From positions 1-37,360 of the forward strand of contig NZ_MSGP01000180.1 in the NCBI RefSeq assembly GCF_002078235.1: DNA of 37,360 nucleotides, written 5' to 3'. The position numbers were made by a program, and so were the translations under genes. The DNA comes from Streptomyces viridosporus. GTDB lineage: Bacteria > Actinomycetota > Actinomycetes > Streptomycetales > Streptomycetaceae. Below, one piece after another: positions 15,272-22,646 of this stretch. The notes beneath the pieces are model-generated. The model saw only the letters and a program-made list of their open reading frames with translations, did not search any database and was not told where the DNA came from. Positions within the stretch are counted from its first letter, which is position 1. Each line of letters opens with the position of its first letter.

Positions 15272-16930
15272 TCACTTTGTCCGTGCCGGTCCGGAAGCTG
15301 CCGACGACGTGCCCGCGGCCTCCACACGGCACCGCCAGCACAGGCCGTAGGGGGCCGTTCGGGAGCAGGTTCCGCCCCGGCCGCGGCAGCGGTCCACCAC
15401 GACGGGTCCCGCCGCCTCCGATGGTGTCCGGGCCGGGAGGCCCGGATGCCGTTCGCCGCGCCGGGGGCGGTGCTGCCGGTCATCGCCGGCACGGCTCGGC
15501 GGGGCCTGCGGAGACGGGGGCGGGGCGGGGGCGAGCTCCTCGTTCCGCGGCGGGACGCGTCGGTCCGCCGCCGCCTCCCGGCAGGCGCGGCAGCGCCTGC
15601 CGGACGACCAGAGGGTGCCCGTCTCGCAGTCTGGGTCGGCGCAGCCCCAGCGGGGCAGCGCCACACCCAGCAGCCAGCGTCCGGGATCGCGGATGTCCTC
15701 GACGGCGGTCCCGGCGAGCCGCTGCGTGAGGCGGCTGTGCAGGCGTTCGACACTCATGCCGTCATCGAGTTGCCGGGCGACCTCCCGCCCCAGGCGCCGT
15801 TGCACATAGGTGTTCACGTGCTCGAGCAGGAAGCGCACGGGTTCCAGCACCGCGTGGAGCCGGGGACTGAAGGTCAGGTGCGGGCCCGTGTAGGGACGGC
15901 CCGTCCGGCCGCCACCGGTGCGGGCGGGGGAGGGTTCTGCGCCCTCCGCGCGCAGCGCGAGACCGCCGCGGCCCGGCGCCGGCCGCGGGGTGACCGAAAC
16001 GGATGCCTCCTCATCCACCTGTCTTTCGCTCTCCACCGGTCTTTCGCCTACGGCGGGTGAGATGGGGGCGGCCTCGTCATCGGGTCGGTCAGTTCTCCGG
16101 TCTTCCTTGTACGCGAGCGATCCTTCATCAGCCCGGACACCTGATCGGTCATCAAGGAAGGCGGTGGACACCGTCATTCCCTTCGCGCGGCTCGCGCGGC
16201 CGGGGACGGAACGGCCGTCGTGGACCTTGAACAGGTGCCGTCCGTGCTCGCCGGCCCGGTGGTGGACGGTGATCCAGCCCGACGCGTCGAGTTCGTCGAC
16301 GATACGGGTGACGGCGCCCGTGGTGAGCGGCAGACCGGCCCGGCGTCCCGAGTGGTGGCGGAGGACCTCGGCGAGCACGCGGGAGGTCAGCGGGTGCTTC
16401 TGGGCGACGGCGTGGGTGATCACGGCGAAGGCCCGCAGCAGGCGCGGGCGGAGACACTCGCTGGCGGTCACCGGCAGCCAGACGAATCGTTCCGTCGGAG
16501 CCATCGGCCTGACCCTTCTCCGGGCCGTCGTTCCGTATCCGCCCGGGAGGGATCTGCGCCGGCTCTCCGGTAACTCCACGATGCCGTCGTGACCGGCCAC
16601 GCGGAGCTGGGCCAGGCCGCGCTGCACGGTCGACTCGGACAGCCGCAGGTACGAGGCGAGCGTGGCGATTCCGGCGGTGCATCCTTCGGGTCGCTGTGCC
16701 AGCGCCTTGACTTTCACGTAGACGCTGAGAGCGGCGTCCGAGTAGTGGGGCGACTCCACCAGCCGCATGGGAACCTTGACCCGCTGCCGCACGTGCGTGC
16801 CGGGGGGCGGCAGGGCGCCGCCGGACACCGGGGGCCGGCCGGGGCCGCCTGGTGCGGAAAGTTGCCCAAAAGGGCGCGTGGGCGCGGATGAGGACGGGAA
16901 AGGCTGGCCAAGGGCGGAGCTTTGCTCCAT
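15272..16930 (-). CDS. double helix-turn-helix protein with two Cys4 fingers (plasmid-type)
   Basis: A 552-residue protein. An N-terminal winged helix (about 58-115) shows ALSVYVKVKALAQRPEG and LASYLRLSESTVQRGLAQL. A second HTH-like region (about 160-240) shows VLAEVLRHHSG and GAVTRIVDELDASGWITVHH. A low-complexity linker follows, then a helical segment and two putative zinc sites: Cys430/435/447/450 and Cys515/522/531/534. Similar large HTH proteins are frequent on Streptomyces linear plasmids and in chromosome arms. A DNA-binding role in replication or plasmid regulation is likely but unproven. Leu120 is encoded by the rare TTA codon (16573-16571), so translation should depend on the bldA tRNA. 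The ATG at 16930 is preceded by AGGAG; the upstream frame to 17107 is rejected as low quality. Confidence 0.72.
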   Translation of the reverse strand: MEQSSALGQPFPSSSAPTRPFGQLSAPGGPGRPPVSGGALPPPGTHVRQRVKVPMRLVESPHYSDAALSVYVKVKALAQRPEGCTAGIATLASYLRLSESTVQRGLAQLRVAGHDGIVELPESRRRSLPGGYGTTARRRVRPMAPTERFVWLPVTASECLRPRLLRAFAVITHAVAQKHPLTSRVLAEVLRHHSGRRAGLPLTTGAVTRIVDELDASGWITVHHRAGEHGRHLFKVHDGRSVPGRASRAKGMTVSTAFLDDRSGVRADEGSLAYKEDRRTDRPDDEAAPISPAVGERPVESERQVDEEASVSVTPRPAPGRGGLALRAEGAEPSPARTGGGRTGRPYTGPHLTFSPRLHAVLEPVRFLLEHVNTYVQRRLGREVARQLDDGMSVERLHSRLTQRLAGTAVEDIRDPGRWLLGVALPRWGCADPDCETGTLWSSGRRCRACREAAADRRVPPRNEELAPAPPPSPQAPPSRAGDDRQHRPRRGERHPGLPARTPSEAAGPVVVDRCRGRGGTCSRTAPYGLCWRCRVEAAGTSSAASGPARTK

Positions 16931-17184
16931 GATGAAAGCGTCTCCTGGTGAGGGGGCATGACGAAGCCGTCGGCACGGCTTCGAGGTTCGGTCGGAACCG
17001 ATGAGGGCCCGGTGGAGTGGCATCCCAAGGGCCTTCGTCCGCCGCCACCGTCGGACAACCGGCTCGACGGACGGCATGACACATGGCTGTGAGCCCAGTG
17101 GTGGCACACTGGGTCCAGCCCTTGATCTCTTTCGGGAACTCCCGGTGGCGCCGAAGCGGCGCGGGGAGTGGCGCAGAACCCGCG

Positions 17185-17210
17185 AACGGCCCGCCCGGAG
17201 GCGGGCCGTT
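17185..17210. terminator. terminator downstream of the afsA-like gene
   Basis: An 11-bp perfect stem, AACGGCCCGCC / GGCGGGCCGTT, with the 4-nt loop CGGA. It lies 5 bp beyond the stop codon of the leftward AfsA-type gene. Confidence 0.75.
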
Positions 17211-17215
17211 GCTCG

Positions 17216-18160
17216 TTACGGCGCCGTGTCGACCATCTCGGTCGTCGCGGAGAAGGCGAGCCCTTCTCCCTGGAGCGCGTTGACCCGTACGGTGCGGCGT
17301 CCGTCGTGCGCCGGTGCGGTCTCGGCGATCGACTCGGCCTCGATCCAGCAGGGTTCGTCGAACTCGACGTACTTCTTGAACGTCGCGTCCATCGACGCCG
17401 GCATCACGCCGGTCGGGAACGGCTGCAGGGCGTGCCCCGCCTGGCGCACCGACTCCAGGAGCAGCATTCCGGGCACGTGGTCGACGGGGTGGTCGAAGAG
17501 CACCGGGTGCGTGGTGTCGACGCGCAGCTGCCAGCGTTGCCGCTGCGGTGTGGGCGACAGGACGATGTCCCGCAGCCGGTGGCGGTTCACCGCGGTCCGC
17601 TCGACCGGCGGGGTCGGCATCGGCGCGTTCACGAAGGCACCGTCGCCGGCCCGTCCCGCCCGCAGCCGTCGGTAGACGGCGGGGGTGTGGCAGCCGAAGT
17701 GCGTGTGCGCCACGGCGAGAGTCGTGCCGTCGCGCACCGCCTCGATGTGCATGGACATCGAGGCGGGCAGCGAGCGGATGGTGCGGACGTCCGAGCACGT
17801 CACGTGCAGTTCGAGCTCGGCCGGATTCCGCTCGAGCCGCATCGCGTCCGGGTTGACCGAGTACTGGAAGCGGGACCAGCTCAACTGGTGTCCCAGGGGG
17901 ACGTCGTAGGCGACGTGGGTCAGCAGGGGGAACGTCTGGCGCACGGTCTCGCAGAGCAGCAGCGGATCGTAGAGACCGTTCTCGCACTCGTAGAAGCTGT
18001 GGCTGCGCGGCCACTGGGCGCTCACGGTGAACGAGGCGGATCCCGCCTTCGTCCATCCCGTGAGGAACACTTCCGCCAGGGCTGCCCGGTGTACGTACTC
18101 CTTGGCGACGGTGGTGGTCAGGAGCGGTCTCGCAGCAGGGTTCTCCGCAGTGATGAGCAT
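17216..18160 (-). CDS. AfsA/ScbA-type gamma-butyrolactone biosynthesis protein
   Basis: A 314-residue protein with the two hot-dog repeats of the A-factor synthase family. In this family the enzyme condenses a beta-ketoacyl thioester with a glycerol-type C3 unit (dihydroxyacetone phosphate) to begin butyrolactone hormone synthesis. Both halves keep the E-x2-R-Q element: CETVRQTF (Glu71, Arg74) and LLESVRQAG (Glu236, Arg239). The second is preceded by VLFDHPVDHVPGML, a family hallmark. Length and layout are normal. The ATG at 18160 has GGGGGGA as ribosome site. It diverges from an ArpA-type receptor with a candidate autoregulatory element between them, the classic arrangement for hormone synthase and receptor. 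It probably supplies the signal that times the nearby enediyne genes. Some family members instead make furan or butenolide signals, so the exact ligand is open. Confidence 0.93.
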   Translation of the reverse strand: MLITAENPAARPLLTTTVAKEYVHRAALAEVFLTGWTKAGSASFTVSAQWPRSHSFYECENGLYDPLLLCETVRQTFPLLTHVAYDVPLGHQLSWSRFQYSVNPDAMRLERNPAELELHVTCSDVRTIRSLPASMSMHIEAVRDGTTLAVAHTHFGCHTPAVYRRLRAGRAGDGAFVNAPMPTPPVERTAVNRHRLRDIVLSPTPQRQRWQLRVDTTHPVLFDHPVDHVPGMLLLESVRQAGHALQPFPTGVMPASMDATFKKYVEFDEPCWIEAESIAETAPAHDGRRTVRVNALQGEGLAFSATTEMVDTAP

Positions 18161-18225
18161 GACTGTCCCCCCGGAAGACGCGTGAGTGGGCGCCCCCTGC
18201 CTACCGGCCGAAGGCGTTGACCTGT

Positions 18226-18247
18226 AAAATAGGGGCGTTCGTTTTTT
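18226..18247. promoter_or_regulatory. candidate autoregulatory element (ARE) between afsA-like and receptor genes
   Basis: An A/T-flanked imperfect palindrome of 22 bp in GC-rich DNA: an AAAATA start, a GGGGCGTTCG centre and a T-run. Seven of eleven positions pair. It sits 26 bp upstream of the receptor start and 65 bp from the afsA-like start, as expected for a butyrolactone-receptor site. Confidence 0.55.
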
Positions 18248-18273
18248 TTGTCGAGAGTGATCGAGGCACAGAA

Positions 18274-18900
18274 ATGGCTGAGCCGAAGCAGGAACGGGCC
18301 GTGAGGACCCGGGAAACGATCCTGTACGCGGCCGCGGAGATCTTCGACGAGTGCGGCTACAGCGGAGCCAGCATCAGCAAGATCATGGAACGTGCCCAGG
18401 TGACCCAGGGCGGGATGTACTTCCACTTCAAGTCCAAGAGAAGCCTGGCACAGGCCGTGCTGGCCCATCAGCAGGACTTCGTGCACTTCTCCGGAGAGGC
18501 CGTCGGACTGCAGAAGCTGGTCGACCTCAGCTTCTTCCTCGCCCGCGAGCTCCAGAACAACGCGATGTTCCGGGCCAGTGTGCGACTCGCCGTCGAACAG
18601 GGCGAGTTCGGGGGGCACGACGACACGGCGTACCAGGAGTGGGTGAACGAGTTCCGCGCCCTGCTGCACGAGGCCCGCAAGCGGGGGGAGTTGCTGGCCG
18701 ACGTCGACGAGACCGAGTTCGCCAACGTTCTCGTCGGTGCCTACAGCGGCATCCAGGTGTTCTCCAACATCTCCACCGGACGCGCCGACCTGCCGGAACG
18801 CATCGTCTCGATGTGGCGTTACCTGCTGCCCGCCGTCGCCACCCCGCAGGCCAGGGCGAAGATCTCGTTCCCGGCGGACGTCCAGCGGCTGGCCGCATGA
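18274..18900 (+). CDS. gamma-butyrolactone receptor-type TetR regulator
   Basis: A 208-residue TetR-family repressor of the ArpA/ScbR/BarA group. The N-terminal DNA-binding domain reads VRTRETILYAAAEIFDECGY, then SISKIMERAQVTQGGMYFHF and KSKRSLAQAV, which is the group's signature. The ligand domain keeps aromatic residues such as the Trp in YQEWVNEF. It should bind autoregulatory elements and release them on binding the hormone. The start is the ATG at 18274 (MAEPKQERAV); an earlier frame start at 18217 would lie within the operator. The stop overlaps the start of the epimerase gene (ATGA), so receptor and epimerase are co-translated. It is divergent from the AfsA-type gene. It could instead be a pseudo-receptor, but the position next to afsA favours the genuine receptor. 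Confidence 0.92.
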   Translation: MAEPKQERAVRTRETILYAAAEIFDECGYSGASISKIMERAQVTQGGMYFHFKSKRSLAQAVLAHQQDFVHFSGEAVGLQKLVDLSFFLARELQNNAMFRASVRLAVEQGEFGGHDDTAYQEWVNEFRALLHEARKRGELLADVDETEFANVLVGAYSGIQVFSNISTGRADLPERIVSMWRYLLPAVATPQARAKISFPADVQRLAA

Positions 18901-19874
18901 GACCGTTACGCGTGGTGCTGACCGGCGCCACCGGATTCATCGGCTCGGCGGTGCTCCGCGCACTCGCCGGGCACCGAGGGCCGGAGGCTGCGGGCGAGGG
19001 GCGACGGCTGCTCGTCCGGGCGGTCGGCAGACGCCGGCCGGAGGGCGCCGGACCGGACGACGAGTGGGCCCGGGCGGACCTGGCGCGGCCCCGGACGCTG
19101 CGCGGCGTGTGCGAGGACGCCGATGTGCTCCTCCACATGGCCGCCGCCATCGGCCCGGACGAGTCCGAGTGCGCCGCGGTCAACGTCGACGGGACGGCCG
19201 CCCTGATGCGGGAGGCGGCCCGGGCCGGCGTGAGCCGGATCGTGCACCTGTCGACGGCGGCGGTGTACGGCCCCGGCCCGCACCGGGGGACCGGGGTGGA
19301 CGAGGTCGCCCCCGCACCCGTCTCCCCGGCCAGCCGCACCCGGCTGGCCGGGGAGACGTACGCCCTGGCCGCGGGCGCGACCGTCCTGCGCCCGGGGCTG
19401 GTGCTCGGACGGGGGGACCGCTGGGTGGTGCCGCTGCTGGCCCAGTGCCTGCGCGCCGTTCCCGCGATGTGGGACGGCGGACGGGGCCGGGTGTCCGTCG
19501 TGGCCGTGAACGACCTGGCGCGGCTCGTCGCCCGCCTCGGAGTCGTCCCCGGAGCGGGGTGCGGTCGCGGCATCTGGCACGCGAGCCATCCCCGGCCGGT
19601 GCGCGTGGGCGAACTGCTGCGCACGCTGTCGCGGCACGACGTGCTGCCGTCCGTGACGGCGGACCTGCCCTGGGAGGAGTGCCTGCAGCGGCTGAGAGCC
19701 GCGCGGATCCCCGTGAGCGAGCGCCAGTTCGCGCTGGTCGCCACCGATCACTGGTACCGGAGCAGCGAGGTCTGGCACGTCGCCGGATGTGCCGTGGAGC
19801 CGTCGCCGCTGACGTGGGTGGACGACGCCGCTCCGTGGTACCGGTCGGTGGTGGCCGCCCGGTCGGGCGGCTGA
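18897..19874 (+). CDS. NAD-dependent epimerase/dehydratase-family protein (signal biosynthesis), atypical active site
   Basis: A 325-residue extended short-chain dehydrogenase. The cofactor motif TGATGFIG (residues 9-16) opens a Rossmann fold; DVLLHMAAAIG, IVHLSTAAVYGPG and VLRPGLVLGRGDRWVVP follow in the usual order. The catalytic YxxxK is absent: the aligned segment PASRTRLAGE has Ala145 and Arg149 where Tyr and Lys are expected. Homologues next to afsA genes are thought to act in butyrolactone maturation, and I recall this same change in some of them, so it may be a family trait rather than decay. The ATG at 18897 overlaps the receptor stop. Codon 4 is TTA (18906-18908), making it a candidate bldA-controlled gene. 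It converges with the second TetR gene 5 bp beyond its stop. Confidence 0.85.
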   Translation: MRPLRVVLTGATGFIGSAVLRALAGHRGPEAAGEGRRLLVRAVGRRRPEGAGPDDEWARADLARPRTLRGVCEDADVLLHMAAAIGPDESECAAVNVDGTAALMREAARAGVSRIVHLSTAAVYGPGPHRGTGVDEVAPAPVSPASRTRLAGETYALAAGATVLRPGLVLGRGDRWVVPLLAQCLRAVPAMWDGGRGRVSVVAVNDLARLVARLGVVPGAGCGRGIWHASHPRPVRVGELLRTLSRHDVLPSVTADLPWEECLQRLRAARIPVSERQFALVATDHWYRSSEVWHVAGCAVEPSPLTWVDDAAPWYRSVVAARSGG

Positions 19875-19879
19875 GGGCG

Positions 19880-20554
19880 TTACGCGGTAGGTCCGGGGGC
19901 CGTGCACCGCAGGTCCGGTGACGGTGCTTCGGTGGCCGTGGGCTGCTGCGGGTGCTGCGGGCCGACGGGGTCGGCCGACACCCCGGTGAGGACGAGCTTC
20001 CAGATGAGCTGCAGCCGCGCGACGGCGTTCCCGAACTCCGACTCGTCCGCGACCCTGCCGCGCAGGTACACCTCCGCACTGTCGGTCAGGTGCTCCACCA
20101 GCGTCACCACGTCGGCGGACCGGGCACTCTCCCGCAACTGCCCCGCCGCGTACGCCTCGTCGAGGAGCCGGTGCACGATCGGCAGCCAGGCGTGCGACCA
20201 GGAAACCGGACCGGGGCGTTCCCTGCCCAACCGGACGGCGGCGCGGACCGGGGGCTCCTCCTCCATCAGCCGGGCCAGTTCGAGGGTGAGGTCGACCACC
20301 CGGCACAGCGCCGGGCGGTCCTCGAGGGGCAGGGCGTCCAGGGCGGCCAGCGTCAAGGACCGCCCCTCCGCCTGCACCGCGTCGGCCAGTTCCTGCTTGG
20401 TCCGGAAGTGGAAGGTCAGCGCCCCGACCGACATGCCGGCCAACCGGCTGATCCGGGACAGCGACGTGCCGTCGTAGCCGGCGCGGGCGAACTCCGCGGA
20501 GGCCGCCGTGACCACGGCCGCACGGGTCCGCAGGGCCCTTTCCTGCTTCACCAT
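19880..20554 (-). CDS. second ArpA-like TetR regulator (possible pseudo-receptor)
   Basis: A 224-residue TetR regulator with the same type of N-terminal domain as the receptor: RTRAAVVTAASAEFARAGYD, SLSRISRLAGMSVGALTFHF, RTKQELADAV. The ligand domain resembles butyrolactone-receptor homologues (VDLTLELARLMEEEPPVRAA, VSWSHAWLPIVHRLLDEAY). A Pro/Gln-rich tail of about 30 residues follows. Clusters with an AfsA gene commonly carry a genuine receptor plus a pseudo-receptor that senses other ligands such as the antibiotic itself. Distance from afsA makes this gene the better pseudo-receptor candidate, but sequence alone does not decide. The ATG at 20554 is preceded by GAGGAGA. It is divergent from the IS701-like gene, with a candidate operator in the 280-bp gap. 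Confidence 0.9.
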   Translation of the reverse strand: MVKQERALRTRAAVVTAASAEFARAGYDGTSLSRISRLAGMSVGALTFHFRTKQELADAVQAEGRSLTLAALDALPLEDRPALCRVVDLTLELARLMEEEPPVRAAVRLGRERPGPVSWSHAWLPIVHRLLDEAYAAGQLRESARSADVVTLVEHLTDSAEVYLRGRVADESEFGNAVARLQLIWKLVLTGVSADPVGPQHPQQPTATEAPSPDLRCTAPGPTA

Positions 20555-20761
20555 GTCGTCTCCTCGCTCCCGCGCCCGGGGGCGGGCCGCGGGCGGAACC
20601 TCGGCGGTCCCGCTTGTGTCGGTGGCCTCCCCCGTACGGCCGGCCTTCGTGCCGGTCCGCGGTCCGGGGAGACGGGGGAGCCCGAAGGGCGAACTTCCCG
20701 GTCACAGCGCGGAAGACCGGCCAACTTGGCGAAGTACATGCGTCAACTCCCCTGAGTCGAG

Positions 20762-20789
20762 AAAAAAAGAGGTTGTTCGCTATTATTTT
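20762..20789. promoter_or_regulatory. candidate second autoregulatory element
   Basis: An imperfect palindrome of about 28 bp, with seven A at the left, TTGTTCGC in the centre and TATTATTTT at the right; 8 of 14 positions pair. It is strikingly A+T-rich and lies 45 bp upstream of the IS701-like gene, in the divergent gap with the second TetR gene. Its AAAATA end (read leftward) matches that of the element at 18226. Confidence 0.45.
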
Positions 20790-20834
20790 AGCGCGGTCGG
20801 CAGCCGCGGACCGATCCAGGGGAGGGAACTTGCC

Positions 20835-22046
20835 ATGGCTGGACGAGCGTTGACGTATGGGAGCACCTCGATACCGGTCTTCACCGAACAGGTCTTCGAG
20901 GGCCTGCCGCGCGCCGACCAGCGCCGGTGGGCCCACGCCTATGTGCAGGGGCTCCTCACCACGCCGGGCAAGAAAACGGTCCGCCGGCTCGCCGCGACGA
21001 TCTCGGCCTCGCCCGCCACCTCCCAGTCGCTCCACCAGTTCGTCAACGCCAGTCCCTGGGACTGGAATCCGGTCCGGGCGGAGCTGTGCAGATGGGTGGA
21101 GCGGCAGGCGGCGCCCCGGGCCTGGGTGGTCGACCAGGCCGTACTGCGCAAGCGGGGGGAGCACTCCTGCGGAGTGCACCGCCGTTTCATCCCCTCCACC
21201 GGGCGGTCGGTCACCTGCCAGGTCGGCGTCGGCGCCTTCCTCGCCTCGGCGGGCGCGGCCGTGCCGGTCGACTGGCGCCTGCTCCTGCCGGGCTCCTGGG
21301 CCAAGGACCCCGAACGCCGCCGGCGCGCCCGCATCCCGGCCGACGCCGGACTGCGCACCGCGGAGCAGCACGCCCTCGACCTGATCGACTCCCTCGCCGA
21401 AAGCGCCGGGACCGCTCCTCTTCCGGTGGTCTGCAGCCTGGACCCGGCCGCCGGTTTCGGTGTCCGGACCCTGCTGCACGGGCTTGCCCTGCGCGGACGC
21501 GACTTCGTCGTCCCGGTGCCCGGCAACCTGCACGTGATGGTCGGCCGCCACCTGCGGACGCAGCGTGCGCACGGCGGTGACGGCCACGGCCTGGTCCTCG
21601 CGGCGAGCAGTCTCCTGGGGGAGGGCGGCGGCATGCCGGCCCGTACCGAGACGGTGGCCGTCCGGGACGGTGACGGCCGGCACACGACGGTCGTCACCGG
21701 CTTCGTGCGCCTGCCGGGGCAGGGCTCCACGGGCGCCCACGCCCACCGCACCTACCGGCTGCTGGCCGTCCGGTCCGACGGCGAACGCCGCCCGGCCCGG
21801 CTCTGGCTCACCAGCCTCACCCACGCCCGCACGGAGTCCGTGCTCGCGCTCGCGCAGCTGCTGCCGCAGGCGGAACAAGCCGTGCGCGAGATGAAGGACG
21901 GCTTCGGGCTGCTCGACTTCGAGGGCCGGTCCTACCCGGGCTGGCACCACCACATGACGCTCGTCTCGGCCGCCTACGCCTACGACCGGCTCACCCGGCC
22001 GGCGGCCCCCATGGTGCCCGAACGCCGCCTCCTGGCCGCGGTGTGA
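20835..22046 (+). CDS. IS701-family transposase-like protein, possibly domesticated
   Basis: A 403-residue protein related to DDE transposases of the IS701 family. WVVDQAVLRKRGEHSCGVHR corresponds to the first catalytic Asp region (Asp100), VCSLDPAAGFG to the second (Asp203), and EQAVREMKDGFGLLDFEGRS with YPGWHHHMTL to the Glu region (near Glu352). The first motif is degenerate: family members usually have DDTGFPKKG, and here the second residue is Gln. I found no terminal inverted repeats or target-site duplication around it, and the frame is full length with a good ribosome site (GGGAGGG) and a regulatory-looking upstream region. Similar single ORFs recur beside regulators in Streptomyces antibiotic clusters. 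Either a relic insertion sequence or a recruited DNA-binding protein is possible; I lean to the latter because of the intact context. Confidence 0.82.
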   Translation: MAGRALTYGSTSIPVFTEQVFEGLPRADQRRWAHAYVQGLLTTPGKKTVRRLAATISASPATSQSLHQFVNASPWDWNPVRAELCRWVERQAAPRAWVVDQAVLRKRGEHSCGVHRRFIPSTGRSVTCQVGVGAFLASAGAAVPVDWRLLLPGSWAKDPERRRRARIPADAGLRTAEQHALDLIDSLAESAGTAPLPVVCSLDPAAGFGVRTLLHGLALRGRDFVVPVPGNLHVMVGRHLRTQRAHGGDGHGLVLAASSLLGEGGGMPARTETVAVRDGDGRHTTVVTGFVRLPGQGSTGAHAHRTYRLLAVRSDGERRPARLWLTSLTHARTESVLALAQLLPQAEQAVREMKDGFGLLDFEGRSYPGWHHHMTLVSAAYAYDRLTRPAAPMVPERRLLAAV

Positions 22047-22101
22047 ACGCCGCGGCCCGCCCCCGGAACCGCCGGACGGCCCTCCCTATCGGTGTGATCA
22101 G

Positions 22102-22545
22102 ATGCTGAAACATACGTATGAAGGGCAGGACTGCAACCTCGCCCGGACGCTCGAGGTGATCGGGGAGCGGTGGACGCTTTTGATCATCCGTACGGCGCTG
22201 CTCGGGACCAGCCGCTTCGAAGGCTTCCTGGAGAACCTCGACATCGCCAGGAACGTCCTGACCAACCGTCTGACCCGGCTGGTCGAGCACGGTGTCATGG
22301 AGCGGGTCCCCTACCAGGACAAGCCCGTCCGGCACGAGTACCGGCTCACCCCGGCGGGCAGGGACCTCACCTGCGCCGTCCTCGCCCTGATGCAGTGGGG
22401 CGACCGCAACCTGCCGCACGACCTGGGACCGCCCCGCCGCGCGGACCACGTCGGCTGCGAGAGCCCCGTCCGCGCGGAGCTGCGCTGCGCGCAGTGCGGC
22501 CGGGCGGTGCACGACGAGGAGGTCCAGGTGCGCCGCATCCGCTGA
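22102..22545 (+). CDS. HxlR-family transcriptional regulator
   Basis: A 147-residue HxlR-type (MarR-like) winged-helix regulator. It begins MLKHTYEGQDCNLARTLEVI, with the family Cys at residue 11. IGERWTLLIIRTALLGTSRF and LDIARNVLTNRLTRLVEHGV form the helix-turn-helix, and the wing is RVPYQDKPVRHEYRLTPAG. The C-terminus adds a CAQCG pair near residues 132-135, which could bind zinc or respond to thiols. Family members often sense redox stress or aldehydes through the N-terminal Cys. It sits just upstream of the warhead operon in the same direction, 101 bp before the first DUF1702 gene, and may regulate it. The ATG at 22102 has only a weak ribosome site; the palindrome CATACGTATG overlaps codons 4-7. 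Confidence 0.92.
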   Translation: MLKHTYEGQDCNLARTLEVIGERWTLLIIRTALLGTSRFEGFLENLDIARNVLTNRLTRLVEHGVMERVPYQDKPVRHEYRLTPAGRDLTCAVLALMQWGDRNLPHDLGPPRRADHVGCESPVRAELRCAQCGRAVHDEEVQVRRIR

Positions 22546-22646
22546 ACGCGGTGGAGGGCACGGCCGAAGATGCCCCGTGCGGGCCGAACCGCCCACGATG
22601 ACTCACCGGCCGCCGGAGGAGCGGCTCGTGGGGAGGAGGCACGCAC

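Noticed and set aside
18906..21953. Minus-strand reading of about 1000 codons opposite the epimerase, TetR and IS701-like genes
   Set aside because: A mirror of GC-rich codon structure; repetitive Arg/Gly/Pro composition with no domain. The true genes in the region have motifs in other frames.
20700..22100. Terminal inverted repeats of an insertion sequence around the IS701-like gene
   Set aside because: I compared the flanks by eye and found none, nor a target-site duplication, so no mobile element boundaries are annotated.
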